Source of the DNA: Candidatus Bathycorpusculum sp.
Lineage (GTDB): Archaea > Thermoproteota > Bathyarchaeia > Bathyarchaeales > Bathycorpusculaceae
DNA: 64,000 bases
Assembly (NCBI GenBank): GCA_009778385.1
Contig: WRJX01000104.1
Coordinates: 62,001 to 126,000, forward strand
Direction of reading: 5' to 3'
Each line of letters begins with the position of its first letter. Position 1 is the first letter of the stretch. The notes beneath the pieces were generated by a model. The model did no database searches, was not told where the DNA came from, and saw only the letters and a list, made by a program, of their open reading frames with translations. A program made the translations under genes and the position numbers. Below, piece after piece: positions 44,152 to 52,160 of this stretch.

Positions 44152-44506
44152 AATGTTAACCTCACTTTACACTTCTACACTTTGCACAGTCTCATATAAT
44201 AACTAAACTAAAAACCTTTCCTATTGACGCAATGTAGTGGTTGATATGCAGTGTTCATTAAATTTGACAACATTTATCAAGTAAGTAAAATGGTTTAGAT
44301 ATTTGTAAATATACTGATGTAAAATTTTTTGAGTTGATTGTAGTTTAAAACTAAAAACAAATCAAGTAAGCAATTTTAAAGTGGATAACCTTTTTCTTGT
44401 TAATTTTGTTAGAAATAAGATGTGTTGTTTTTATCAGAAGAAGGGATTAAAGTAAAGTATATTAGGTTTTGAAACACTAGGAAAATATTGATTTTTGGTG
44501 AAATTT
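44152..44506. other. divergent promoter region of psmA and the SOD gene
   Basis: 355 bp between divergent genes. A TATA-like AAAGTATATTAGG lies at ~44452-44465 for the SOD gene, and TTATTATATGAG on the complementary strand at ~44192-44203 for psmA. No ORF or RNA gene seen. Confidence 0.45.
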
Positions 44507-45118
44507 ATGGAAAAAGTAAGAACTTTTACCTTACCCAAGTTACCCTATGATTACAATGCACTTGCACCCTACATGTCAGAAGAACAACTAAAACTACATC
44601 ATGACAAACATCATCAAACATATGTGAATGGTGCCAACGCAGCTTTCGAAAAATTGGATAAAGCACACCAAGAAAACATTGACATAGACACCAAGGCTGT
44701 TCTAAAAGACTTGGCCTTCAATGTTGGTGGGCATCTATTGCACTCAATTTTCTGGGAAAATTTAGCACCTTCAGGAAAAGGTGGTGGAGTACCAGGAGGA
44801 GCAATCGCGGACATAATCAACGAGGAATTTGGAAGTTTTAAAAGATTTAAGAAAGAGTTTTCTGCAGCAGCTGCTAGCACTGAAGGTTCTGGTTGGGCAG
44901 CCCTTGCTATACATCCATGTGTTGGAAGACCTTTAATAATGCAAATTGAGAAACACAATGTTAACGTTTTTCCAACGTTTAATGTTTTAATGGTTATGGA
45001 TGTTTGGGAACACGCCTATTATGTTGATTATCAGAATCAGCGGCCAAAATACATTGAAGCCTTTTGGAACATTGTCAATTGGGATCAGGTCAATAAGAAT
45101 CTAAGTTTTGTAAAGTAA
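44507..45118 (+). CDS. sod: superoxide dismutase, Fe/Mn type
   Basis: 203 aa. The four metal ligands sit in [13 protein letters not shown] (His), [15 protein letters not shown] (His), and [13 protein letters not shown] (Asp and His). The GSGWAAL core and [13 protein letters not shown] start are typical. Fe versus Mn preference cannot be decided by eye. The start is ATG 44507, with TTGGTG upstream; the TTG/GTG before it give a four-residue extension at most. First gene of the redox-rich region. Confidence 0.95.
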   Translation: MEKVRTFTLPKLPYDYNALAPYMSEEQLKLHHDKHHQTYVNGANAAFEKLDKAHQENIDIDTKAVLKDLAFNVGGHLLHSIFWENLAPSGKGGGVPGGAIADIINEEFGSFKRFKKEFSAAAASTEGSGWAALAIHPCVGRPLIMQIEKHNVNVFPTFNVLMVMDVWEHAYYVDYQNQRPKYIEAFWNIVNWDQVNKNLSFVK

Positions 45119-45183
45119 GCAAATAAACTTACTTTCTATTTTTTGAAAGCATTTTGTTAGATGTTTGTTATGAATAGGGGTTT

Positions 45184-45498
45184 TTAGGGTGGAGTTATTT
45201 TTATGGCTTGTGTGGGGCATTGCATTTCACAGGCTAAGCATTGTATGCAATCTTTTTCTCGAATAGGGTCAGATTTCTTTTCTGAAGATGCATTTCCTGG
45301 AGTTTCAGCCCATTCATAAAGTGATACAGGGCAAACATCTATACATATGCCGTCGCCTACGCAGACGTCCCAGTCAACTGCGGCATTTGTTCCATGAATG
45401 CCAAGTTTGTTAGGTGGTTCAACTGGACCCCAAACATTATGGCTATTATGTTGTGATACTACGTGTCGATTTTTTTGAAAATCAGAGTCAATAGGCAA
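45184..45498 (-). CDS. zinc-containing-type ferredoxin (two Fe-S clusters)
   Basis: 104 aa, close in pattern to the Sulfolobus-type ferredoxins. The N-terminal ~45 residues have His residues (HVVSQHNSHNVWG, IHGT) that bind zinc in the family. Then VDWDVCVGDGICIDVCPVSL has Gly-Asp-Gly in place of the second Cys region, so that cluster is probably [3Fe-4S]. The second group CIQCLACEMQCP gives a [4Fe-4S] cluster. Likely a low-potential carrier for oxidoreductases. It converges with the SOD gene. Confidence 0.88.
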   Translation of the reverse strand: MPIDSDFQKNRHVVSQHNSHNVWGPVEPPNKLGIHGTNAAVDWDVCVGDGICIDVCPVSLYEWAETPGNASSEKKSDPIREKDCIQCLACEMQCPTQAIKITPP

Positions 45499-45753
45499 AA
45501 ATAAATCACCATAATAAAGTCAGAAAAGCGCAAATATTAGTTTTTCTGCAAGCTCACTTAAGGTAAATACTATTCGATACACATCAATAAATTGAAATAT
45601 GCTTAGATGACATGCATAGTTTGTTGATGAAACATTTTATACCACCATACTTACGAAGGTTTCCGTGAGCGACGAGGATATTATTAAGCGTAAACATGGA
45701 TTGATTGAAAAGTTTATTTGACGTTTCAGTCTTATTTTTATGTGCTGATTTTT

Positions 45754-47127
45754 ATGGTTGAACAATTTGACATTATAGTTATTGGTTCAGGTTCAGGTAT
45801 GCTGATTGCTTCAGTTGCTGTTGAGCAGGGACTAAAAGTTGCGCTTGTTGAAAGTGGACGTATGGGTGGTACCTGTATTAATCGGGGTTGTGTGCCGTCT
45901 AAAATGTTGATTTATCCTGCTGATGTAGTAGCTATCCTTAGAGATGCTAAGAAAATTGGTGTTAATGCAATCGTAAGCCAGATGGATTTTCAGGGCATTA
46001 TGATGCGTATGCATACGGTGGTTGATGAGGATTCAAATATGCAAATTCAGGGAGTGGAGCAAACTCCAAGTTTGACGTGGTTTAAGGAAATGGGTGAATT
46101 TGTAGATGACTACACCCTGCAGGTTGGTACCCATACAATTAGTGCTAAAAAAATTTACATAGTCTCAGGTGCGCGTTCAGCTGTTCCGCCGATTAAGGGC
46201 CTTGAACGTGTCGACTATTTAACAAGTGATAGTGTTTTGCAATTGCGAGAGCCACCAAAAAGTGTTATAATTGTTGGAGGAGGATACATAGGTGTTGAAT
46301 ATGGGCATTTTTTTGCAGGTATGGGAATAGAGACTACCATTATTCAGCGTTCGCCTAAACTGATACCCGAGGAGGAGCCAGATGTTTCTGATTTGTTAAA
46401 GCTGGAATTAGAGAAAAGGGTAAAAGTTTACACTAATCTTGAGGCGTTAGAGGTAAAACAAGAATCTAATGGAGTGATGTTGACCACTAAAGACCGTGTT
46501 GACAGGGCTGTTAAAGAGTTTAGGGCTGAACGGTTAATGGTTGCAACAGGTCGTGTTTCAAATGCAGATATTCTTAAACCAGAAAAAACTGGCGTGCAGC
46601 TTGATGAACGGGGTTACATAAAAGTTGATGATTATTTGGAAACCAGTAAAAAGAATATTTGGGCTTTTGGTGATGCAATTGGGAAGGCTATGTTTAAGCA
46701 TGCAGCTAATTTTGAAGCTATTATAGTTTGGCATAACTCAAATCATGATCACAAAGTTTCAATGAATTACTTGACGGTGCCACATGGAATCTTTACATAT
46801 CCTCAAATTGCGTCTATAGGGCTAAAGGAAGCTGAAGCTAAGGCTAAACACAAAATCTTGATTGGAAAAATATTTTATCGTGATGTAGCCATGGGGGCAG
46901 CTATGGGTGAACCAAACGGTTTTGTGAAAGTTATTGTGGAACAGGAAACAGGCAAAATTTTGGGTGCCCATATAATTGGCGCTGAAGCAACAGTGCTTAT
47001 TCAGGAAATCGTAAATGCAATGGCTTCAGGAAAAGGAACCTTTGAACCTATTGTTCAGGCAATGCATATTCACCCAGCACTCTCCGAAGTGGTACAAAAC
47101 GCTTTTGGAAATCTATATCCAGCTTAA
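45754..47127 (+). CDS. FAD-dependent disulfide oxidoreductase (dihydrolipoamide dehydrogenase/mercuric reductase-like)
   Basis: 457 aa, class I flavoprotein disulfide reductase. FAD motif IIVIGSGSGMLIASVAV, redox-active pair GGTCINRGCVPSK, NAD(P)-binding IIVGGGYIGVEYGHF, second FAD motif NIWAFGDAIG, and the C-terminal catalytic His in AMHIHPALSEVV. The start is ATG 45754. No lipoyl enzyme (E1/E2, glycine cleavage) is near, so a role as a pyridine-nucleotide-driven reductase for the neighbouring thiol proteins is an inference. It is followed 65 bp later by the glutaredoxin gene. Confidence 0.88.
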   Translation: MVEQFDIIVIGSGSGMLIASVAVEQGLKVALVESGRMGGTCINRGCVPSKMLIYPADVVAILRDAKKIGVNAIVSQMDFQGIMMRMHTVVDEDSNMQIQGVEQTPSLTWFKEMGEFVDDYTLQVGTHTISAKKIYIVSGARSAVPPIKGLERVDYLTSDSVLQLREPPKSVIIVGGGYIGVEYGHFFAGMGIETTIIQRSPKLIPEEEPDVSDLLKLELEKRVKVYTNLEALEVKQESNGVMLTTKDRVDRAVKEFRAERLMVATGRVSNADILKPEKTGVQLDERGYIKVDDYLETSKKNIWAFGDAIGKAMFKHAANFEAIIVWHNSNHDHKVSMNYLTVPHGIFTYPQIASIGLKEAEAKAKHKILIGKIFYRDVAMGAAMGEPNGFVKVIVEQETGKILGAHIIGAEATVLIQEIVNAMASGKGTFEPIVQAMHIHPALSEVVQNAFGNLYPA

Positions 47128-47192
47128 TACTGATTGAAGCTAAACAGTTATATTTTCTTAAAAGCTATTTTTAGTTAGGAGCACTTATTTTT

Positions 47193-47477
47193 ATGCAGTT
47201 TTCTAAAGTAACTGGAAAAAAAGTAGACCACAAAGTTACCCTTTATGCCCTTAGCACCTGTGTTTGGTGTAAAATGACAAAACAGTTTCTAACAGATAAG
47301 GGAGTTGAATATGAATTTATTGATGTTGACTTACTTGAAGACAATGACAAAGAGAAAATACGCCAATCCATTTTAAGTAAAGGAGCAAAGCTAAGTTATC
47401 CAACTATAATTGTCGATGACAAAACAATCATCACTGGCTTTAAAAAAGACCAACTTAAAGAGGTACTAGGCGTTTGA
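47193..47477 (+). CDS. glutaredoxin-like protein
   Basis: 94 aa with one thioredoxin fold. VTLYALSTCVWCKMTKQFL has the active-site CVWC, then FIDVDLLEDND, and the cis-proline segment SYPTIIVDDK with GFKKDQL. Its TGA overlaps the TTG start of the FTR-rubredoxin gene by 4 bp, so the two proteins are almost certainly made together and the glutaredoxin is the probable substrate or partner of the reductase. Confidence 0.9.
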   Translation: MQFSKVTGKKVDHKVTLYALSTCVWCKMTKQFLTDKGVEYEFIDVDLLEDNDKEKIRQSILSKGAKLSYPTIIVDDKTIITGFKKDQLKEVLGV

Positions 47478-48067
47478 CCACCATAGAACAAATCAGTCAA
47501 AGAGCAGAAGCAGACGCAAAAACATATGGATACTATTTAACACCTAACCCAGAATTACTGCAAGCATTTTTTGAAGGATTAAAAACCAACGAAAACCGCT
47601 ATGGGTACCCTCTATGCCCCTGTCGCTTAGCATCAGGAAAATTTGAATACGACAGAGACATAATTTGCCCCTGTGATTACCGAGACATCGATATAGCCCA
47701 ATACGGTGCATGCTATTGCCGTCTATATGTCAACAAAACTGTGTACGAAAACAAAAACCTACCAGACGTCCCTGAACGCCGACCCATAGAGAAACAAAAC
47801 CGTGCCTATGAACCAAAAACCTCCACAGCGGGCGCGTCAATCTCTGAAAATCAAGCAACAACCGAAAAAACAATACCCACGCAAGCAAAATCAGCCGTGT
47901 CACAACCAGCAAGTACCGAAAGCGGAGAAGTAAAAAAGAAACTGTGGTACTGCAAACAATGCGGCTATGTAACCTACAGGGAAGATCCACCATATATTTG
48001 TCCGATTTGTAAGGCTAAACATGAAATGTTTGAAGAAATAAACCTTAAAATAAGTCTTAGCGGCTAA
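47474..48067 (+). CDS. ferredoxin:thioredoxin reductase catalytic subunit fused to a rubredoxin domain
   Basis: 197 aa. Residues ~40-90 carry the FTR catalytic chain signature: PLCPCR, IICPCDYRDIDI and YGACYC, six cysteines for the [4Fe-4S] cluster and disulfide; the usual CHC is CYC here. A Pro/Thr/Ser-rich linker (about residues 95-155) leads to a C-terminal rubredoxin (WYCKQCGYV, YICPICKAKHEMFE). The FTR part would reduce a thioredoxin or glutaredoxin with ferredoxin electrons; the fused rubredoxin may be donor or relay (inference). Start TTG 47474 overlaps the glutaredoxin stop. Confidence 0.87.
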   Translation: MTTIEQISQRAEADAKTYGYYLTPNPELLQAFFEGLKTNENRYGYPLCPCRLASGKFEYDRDIICPCDYRDIDIAQYGACYCRLYVNKTVYENKNLPDVPERRPIEKQNRAYEPKTSTAGASISENQATTEKTIPTQAKSAVSQPASTESGEVKKKLWYCKQCGYVTYREDPPYICPICKAKHEMFEEINLKISLSG

Positions 48068-48233
48068 ACCTTATTTATTATTAATTCTACAGTTTCAATA
48101 CTCACATAGTCTTTAAGTGAAGACATTACGTAATAAATATCCAAGCCTTCACCAAGCAATTTAAAAATCTTTTTAGCTAAACCAAATATTAACCATCAAA
48201 CATGTACATTTATTTTAGGAAAGAAATAACACC

Positions 48234-48902
48234 ATGAAAAATCCAAAAGTTTACCGGCTGCCAAAAGGAAGAGTTCGAAAAATAGTTGAACTCTTAGAAG
48301 AACAGTATCCAGATGCAAAAGTCGCCCTAAACTACACCAACCCACTAGAAATTTTAATTGCAACTATGCTTTCTGCGCAAACAACAGATGAAAGAGTCAA
48401 CATAGTAACCAAGAGTCTATTTAAAAAATACAAGACACCCCAAGACTACGTAAACATAAACATAAAAGAACTGGAAGATGACATTCATTCAACTGGATTT
48501 TACCATAACAAGGCACGCAACCTACAGAACTGTTGCAAAATGCTTATTGAAAAATTTAACGGTCAAGTTCCAAAAACCATGCCTGAACTGCTTGAATTAC
48601 CAGGTGTTGCACGCAAAACCGCCAATATCGTCATGTATAACGCTTACGGAATAGTTGAAGGTATAGCTGTGGACACACATGTACGCAGACTATCTCAACG
48701 ACTTGGACTAGCAGACACAGACAATACAGACAAAATCGAAAAAGAACTAATGCAGATAACCCCCAGAGAAGACTGGATGAAACTAACTGACCTATTGATT
48801 TTACATGGACGTAAAATTTGCGATGCAAAAAAAACCTCAATGCAATATCTGTGTACTCAACAACATTTGCCCCAGTGCCTTTACCTTCAAGTAGCTAGTT
48901 AG
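48234..48902 (+). CDS. nth: endonuclease III, 3' end frameshifted
   Basis: DNA glycosylase/AP lyase for oxidised pyrimidines. LSAQTTDERVN, the helix-hairpin-helix ELPGVARKTANIV with catalytic Lys, and VDTHVRRLSQRLGL with catalytic Asp are intact. The C-terminal Fe-S ligand pattern is lost in this frame after ICDAKK. Removing one A from the A8 run (48827-48834) restores CDAKKPQCNICVLNNIC, exactly the canonical C-x6-C-x2-C-x5-C. That frame ends at TAG 48892-48894, just short of the next gene's stop. So the real protein probably ends at 48894; the extra A is an error, a mutation or a slippage site. Confidence 0.9.
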   Translation: MKNPKVYRLPKGRVRKIVELLEEQYPDAKVALNYTNPLEILIATMLSAQTTDERVNIVTKSLFKKYKTPQDYVNINIKELEDDIHSTGFYHNKARNLQNCCKMLIEKFNGQVPKTMPELLELPGVARKTANIVMYNAYGIVEGIAVDTHVRRLSQRLGLADTDNTDKIEKELMQITPREDWMKLTDLLILHGRKICDAKKTSMQYLCTQQHLPQCLYLQVAS

Positions 48903-49410
48903 TTCGGGGTTTTAAGAAGCTATCAGTTACGGTTGGCATGACTGTTATAATGTGGGAGTATGGAGTGTCAGTAATTGGAAAATAGTAATCTTTGCATTCG
49001 ACAGTTTGCCCCACGTCCACCTCAAGCAGATCATATTCAGAGTCATAGCCTATACCTATGATTCCGCCCTCGCGAAAGGTGTTAGACCACAAAGATCCAG
49101 ATATTTCGGATAGGTCAGCACTTGACCACACAACCTCGGTGATGTTTAGAAGAATGTAGTAACGGAAAGAGTGGTAAGAACTGTAGCCAAACCACCCTTG
49201 GAAGCCCAGCCCATAGCATACGTAGTTTTTTTCGATTGATAAAACAACACCACGCACTAAAAGATTAGAATCCTCATACACAGCCTGTCTGGGGTATTTG
49301 TGTGCAGCAAGCGATTCCTGACGCCACGTCAATGCGACCCCAAAAACAACCACTACCAACACTACAGTGATAATCAAGCGCTGTTTACGCTTTCCTAACA
49401 ACCTAACCAT
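48895..49410 (-). CDS. hypothetical membrane-anchored extracytoplasmic protein
   Basis: 171 aa. A basic N-terminus (RLLGKRKQR) followed by a TM helix (residues ~11-29, LIITVVLVVVVFGVALTW) acts as signal anchor. The remaining ~140 residues are beta-rich, with many aromatic residues (GLGFQGWFGYSSYHSFRYY) and two Cys (YVCYGL, ECKDYY). No family recognised. It could be an OB-like or lipocalin-like outside domain, which is a guess. Convergent with nth. Confidence 0.55.
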   Translation of the reverse strand: MVRLLGKRKQRLIITVVLVVVVFGVALTWRQESLAAHKYPRQAVYEDSNLLVRGVVLSIEKNYVCYGLGFQGWFGYSSYHSFRYYILLNITEVVWSSADLSEISGSLWSNTFREGGIIGIGYDSEYDLLEVDVGQTVECKDYYFPITDTPYSHIITVMPTVTDSFLKPRTN

Positions 49411-49548
49411 GTCAGAATTCCCCTTTAACGCTATACCTGAATAAATTTAGGCTTGTTCATATAAGTTCTAACCTTAAAACAGGACATCTGAATCGTTGAG
49501 GTAATCATTTTATAGCACACCATATTTCTTTCTTTTAGGAGATTTTTT

Positions 49549-50019
49549 ATGGTAATCAAAGTTGGCAATAAAGCCCCAGATTTTACCCTACTAGACACAG
49601 ATATGAAGCTTAGGAGTCTACATGAGTTTTTGGGGCACAAAGTTGTTTTGGCTTTTTTTGTCACTGCTTTCACTGTAACTTGCACCAAAGAAGCCTGTCG
49701 ATTCCGTGATTCCATGAACATACTAACTAATTTAGAAGCACAAGTCATAGGCATAAGTGTCAATAACGTGGAGTCAAACAAGGAATTTGTTAAAAGAAAC
49801 CGCCTGCCTTTCCCAGTTTTAAACGACAAATATCACGAATCTTTGAAAGCCTATGGCTTAACTTCAAAAGATACCATTGGACCAAACGGTTACGAGTATA
49901 CCAAACGATCAATAGTTATTATTGACAAAACAGGTATCATTTGTTATGTTTGGAGAGCAGATTCAGCAACTGTGGAACCCAACTATGAAGAAATCCAAAA
50001 TGAACTACAGAAAATTTAG
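49549..50019 (+). CDS. peroxiredoxin (AhpC/TSA, BCP-like)
   Basis: 156 aa thiol peroxidase. The N-terminal [13 protein letters not shown] is standard. The peroxidatic Cys lies in [10 protein letters not shown]; the family proline (PxxxTxxC) is replaced by Val. The catalytic Arg is probably in [13 protein letters not shown] second Cys four residues after the first and one near the C-terminal third (IICYVWR) may serve as resolving Cys. Start ATG with AGGAGA at good spacing. Electron donors may be the thiol proteins encoded at 45.7-48.1 and 53.2 kb (inference). Confidence 0.88.
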   Translation: MVIKVGNKAPDFTLLDTDMKLRSLHEFLGHKVVLAFFVTAFTVTCTKEACRFRDSMNILTNLEAQVIGISVNNVESNKEFVKRNRLPFPVLNDKYHESLKAYGLTSKDTIGPNGYEYTKRSIVIIDKTGIICYVWRADSATVEPNYEEIQNELQKI

Positions 50020-50141
50020 CAAGATTTACAAATACAAGTCGTTTTCCTAAAATTCCTAACCTTACCAGTTAATGACACATGACGATAAACTTTGCCTCAA
50101 CCAACCACACCATACTTCATTGTTACTTAGCGCCATGTAAA

Positions 50142-50585
50142 CTAATGTGGAAACAGATGCATATGTTCCTCCATTAGACACTTATCCATGATTATAGTAA
50201 GCCCTGCTTGTTTTGCAGTTTCAGTTGCCACCTCATTTTGAATGCCCAGTTGCAGCCAAACCACGAATGGTTGTCCATACCGTTTTTTTAGCTCAATTGT
50301 TTCATCGACAATCTGCAAGACAGATGTACTTTTACGGAAAATATCCACGATCTCGATGTTTTTTGCGAGTTTGGGCGGTATATCAAGAAGGTTTTTGTAG
50401 CTTTTACTACCTAAGGCTTGGTTGATTGTAGGGTTTACAGGTATTATGTAGTAGTTGTGCTGTTTAAGGTAGGCAGCTACACGGTGGCTGGGTTTTCCAA
50501 TGGTGTTTGATAGGCCAACTATTGCTATGGTTTGGTATTTTGTTAGGATTTCTTTTATTTGCTCTTCTTCTTTGTTGTTGTTCAC
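50142..50585 (-). CDS. CoA-binding domain protein (YccU-like)
   Basis: 147 aa with a Rossmann-type CoA-binding fold. IAIVGLSNTIGKPSHRVAAY, the YYIIPVNPTINQALGSKSY strand-loop, VDIFRKSTSVLQIVDE and VVWLQLGIQNE match the family, which includes the CoA-binding part of succinyl-CoA synthetases. The physiological role is unknown. It follows the HtrA gene on the same strand with 17 bp between. Confidence 0.88.
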   Translation of the reverse strand: MNNNKEEEQIKEILTKYQTIAIVGLSNTIGKPSHRVAAYLKQHNYYIIPVNPTINQALGSKSYKNLLDIPPKLAKNIEIVDIFRKSTSVLQIVDETIELKKRYGQPFVVWLQLGIQNEVATETAKQAGLTIIMDKCLMEEHMHLFPH

Positions 50586-50602
50586 TTTTCATCCGCGCTT
50601 GT

Positions 50603-51541
50603 TCAAGGGGTTTGGTTTAGGGTTAAGTCAAAGTAGTGTTCGCGGTTATTGCGTAGGGCAAAGATTTGGATTGAGTCGCCAACTTTGTGTTTATGAATTT
50701 GGGCAACTAAATCTTCGATTTTGTGGATTTCAGTGTTATCTATTCTTAGAATTATGTCGCCTTCGTTTATTCCGGCTGTAGCTGCGGGGCTTTCTTTTGA
50801 GATTTTAGTAACTAAAACTCCGTGGTTGACAGGTAGTCCATAATAGTGTGCCATGTCGATGGTTAAGCTTAGGCCGATTATGCCGAGCCATGCGCGTTTA
50901 GGTGTTTCTTTGGTTACGATGCCGTTTGTACAGGTTTTTGCGGAGTTTATAGGGATGGCAAAGCCGATGCCTTGAGCGTAGGGGATAATTGCGGTATTGA
51001 TGGCGATTATTTTTCCTTCTAGGTCTACTAATGGGCCGCCGCTGTTGCCAGGGTTAATGGCTGCGTCTGTTTGAACGAGGTTTTCGAAAAGTCCTCGTTG
51101 AGATTCAATGGTGCGGTTAATTGCGCTGACGACGCCGCTTGTAACGCTTGGGCCGCCTGTTAGGCCAAAGGGGTTGCCAATTGCGTAGACTCGTTGTCCG
51201 ACTCTAAGTTTGTTGGAATCGCCAAGTTCGGAGGCTTGTAGGTCTTTTCCGTTGACTTTTATAACTGCAATGTCGTGAATGGCGCAGGATCCGGTGATTG
51301 TACCTTGTAGGACTTCGTTGTTCCAGAGTGTTATGTTGATTTTTTCTGCGCCACCTACTACATGGTTGTTGGTTAAAATTAGGCCTTGGTTTGCGTCAAT
51401 TATGGTGCCTGAGCCCATGCCGCCGACTGGAACTGTTTGGTAGAATATGTTGTGGATCAGTTTTACTGTGCTTATGTTTACGACACTTTTGCTTACTTTT
51501 TCGATGATGTCTAGAACAGTTTTTTCATCGTGTGAAGACAA
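50603..51541 (-). CDS. HtrA/DegP-like serine protease with PDZ domain
   Basis: 312 aa. The trypsin-like catalytic triad is visible: His in TNNHVVGGAE, Asp in HDIAVIKV and Ser in NPGNSGGPLVD. A PDZ domain (residues ~215-300) contains YGLPVNHGVLVTKIS and GINEGDIILRIDN. No signal peptide or TM segment is apparent, so the protein seems cytosolic, unlike many HtrAs. It probably handles damaged proteins. Nearby redox genes suggest a stress role. Confidence 0.92.
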   Translation of the reverse strand: MSSHDEKTVLDIIEKVSKSVVNISTVKLIHNIFYQTVPVGGMGSGTIIDANQGLILTNNHVVGGAEKINITLWNNEVLQGTITGSCAIHDIAVIKVNGKDLQASELGDSNKLRVGQRVYAIGNPFGLTGGPSVTSGVVSAINRTIESQRGLFENLVQTDAAINPGNSGGPLVDLEGKIIAINTAIIPYAQGIGFAIPINSAKTCTNGIVTKETPKRAWLGIIGLSLTIDMAHYYGLPVNHGVLVTKISKESPAATAGINEGDIILRIDNTEIHKIEDLVAQIHKHKVGDSIQIFALRNNREHYFDLTLNQTP

Positions 51542-51617
51542 GATATGATCTAGTTTTAGTTAACTTTGGGCTTTAATAAATGTTCGACGTGTTTTGGGTT
51601 TATAGAAAGGGTGTGGG

Positions 51618-52007
51618 TTAGCAGGTTTTTATTTTGCAGAAGGTGCATGTTTCAATCCATTCTTGGGTCGCATCTTTGCGGCATAGGTTGCACATTAGGC
51701 CTTTTTCTCGGATGATTTTGCAGGTTTGGCAGAATAGTAGCATAATTTCTTGTTTTTTGTTTGGTTCTTTAATTAGGTAGGTTACCATTTGGTTGATGAG
51801 TAATTGGATTTCTATAGAGTTTTCGATTTCGGTTAGGTTGTTGCCGCGGTTGTGGTTCATGTAGCGGCTGATGGCGGATTGTGAGAGGCCTAAAAGTGTT
51901 GCTGTGTCTTTTTCTTTTAGTTTGTGTTTTTCTATTATGGTTCTGGCCATTATGGCTTTTATTGCTGGTAGGACTGTTTTTACGCCGATTTCGCATGGTA
52001 GTAGCAA
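51618..52007 (-). CDS. HTH regulator with C-terminal zinc-ribbon-like cysteines
   Basis: 129 aa. The N-terminal half contains a helix-turn-helix (LKEKDTATLLGLSQSAISRY, residues ~30-50), and the C-terminal third has three CxxC pairs (CQTC, CNLC, CTFC) plus one terminal Cys, suited to zinc or Fe-S binding. This looks like a small archaeal regulator family. Start TTG 52007 is preceded by AGGTGA. It is divergent from the 315-aa regulator and may share the TGTCAT sites between them. Confidence 0.75.
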   Translation of the reverse strand: MLLPCEIGVKTVLPAIKAIMARTIIEKHKLKEKDTATLLGLSQSAISRYMNHNRGNNLTEIENSIEIQLLINQMVTYLIKEPNKKQEIMLLFCQTCKIIREKGLMCNLCRKDATQEWIETCTFCKIKTC

Positions 52008-52040
52008 TCAATCACCTGTTTATTGTGGTAGTTTAGGGGG

Positions 52041-52086
52041 AAATATATTTAAAGTTGACGATTGTCATATTTATGACATGTGTCAT
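52041..52086. promoter_or_regulatory. shared divergent promoter with three TGTCAT half-sites
   Basis: AAATATATTTAAA (52041-52053) is a near-symmetrical TATA element between two divergent regulator genes. Downstream on the plus strand come TGTCAT (52063-52068), its inverse ATGACA (52073-52078) and again TGTCAT (52081-52086). The first pair forms an inverted repeat with a 4-bp spacer; the last two form one with a 2-bp spacer. Position over the expected plus-strand start site suggests an operator. Confidence 0.6.
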
Positions 52087-52160
52087 GAAGGGATTATCAA
52101 AAACCACAAAAATTAACGTTCTACATCCTCTCGTCATGGCAACGCTAAGTGGGGGAAATA

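Noticed and set aside
45660-45720. 18-codon GTG ORF before the flavoprotein
   Set aside because: Too short, no family resemblance, no convincing ribosome-binding site spacing.
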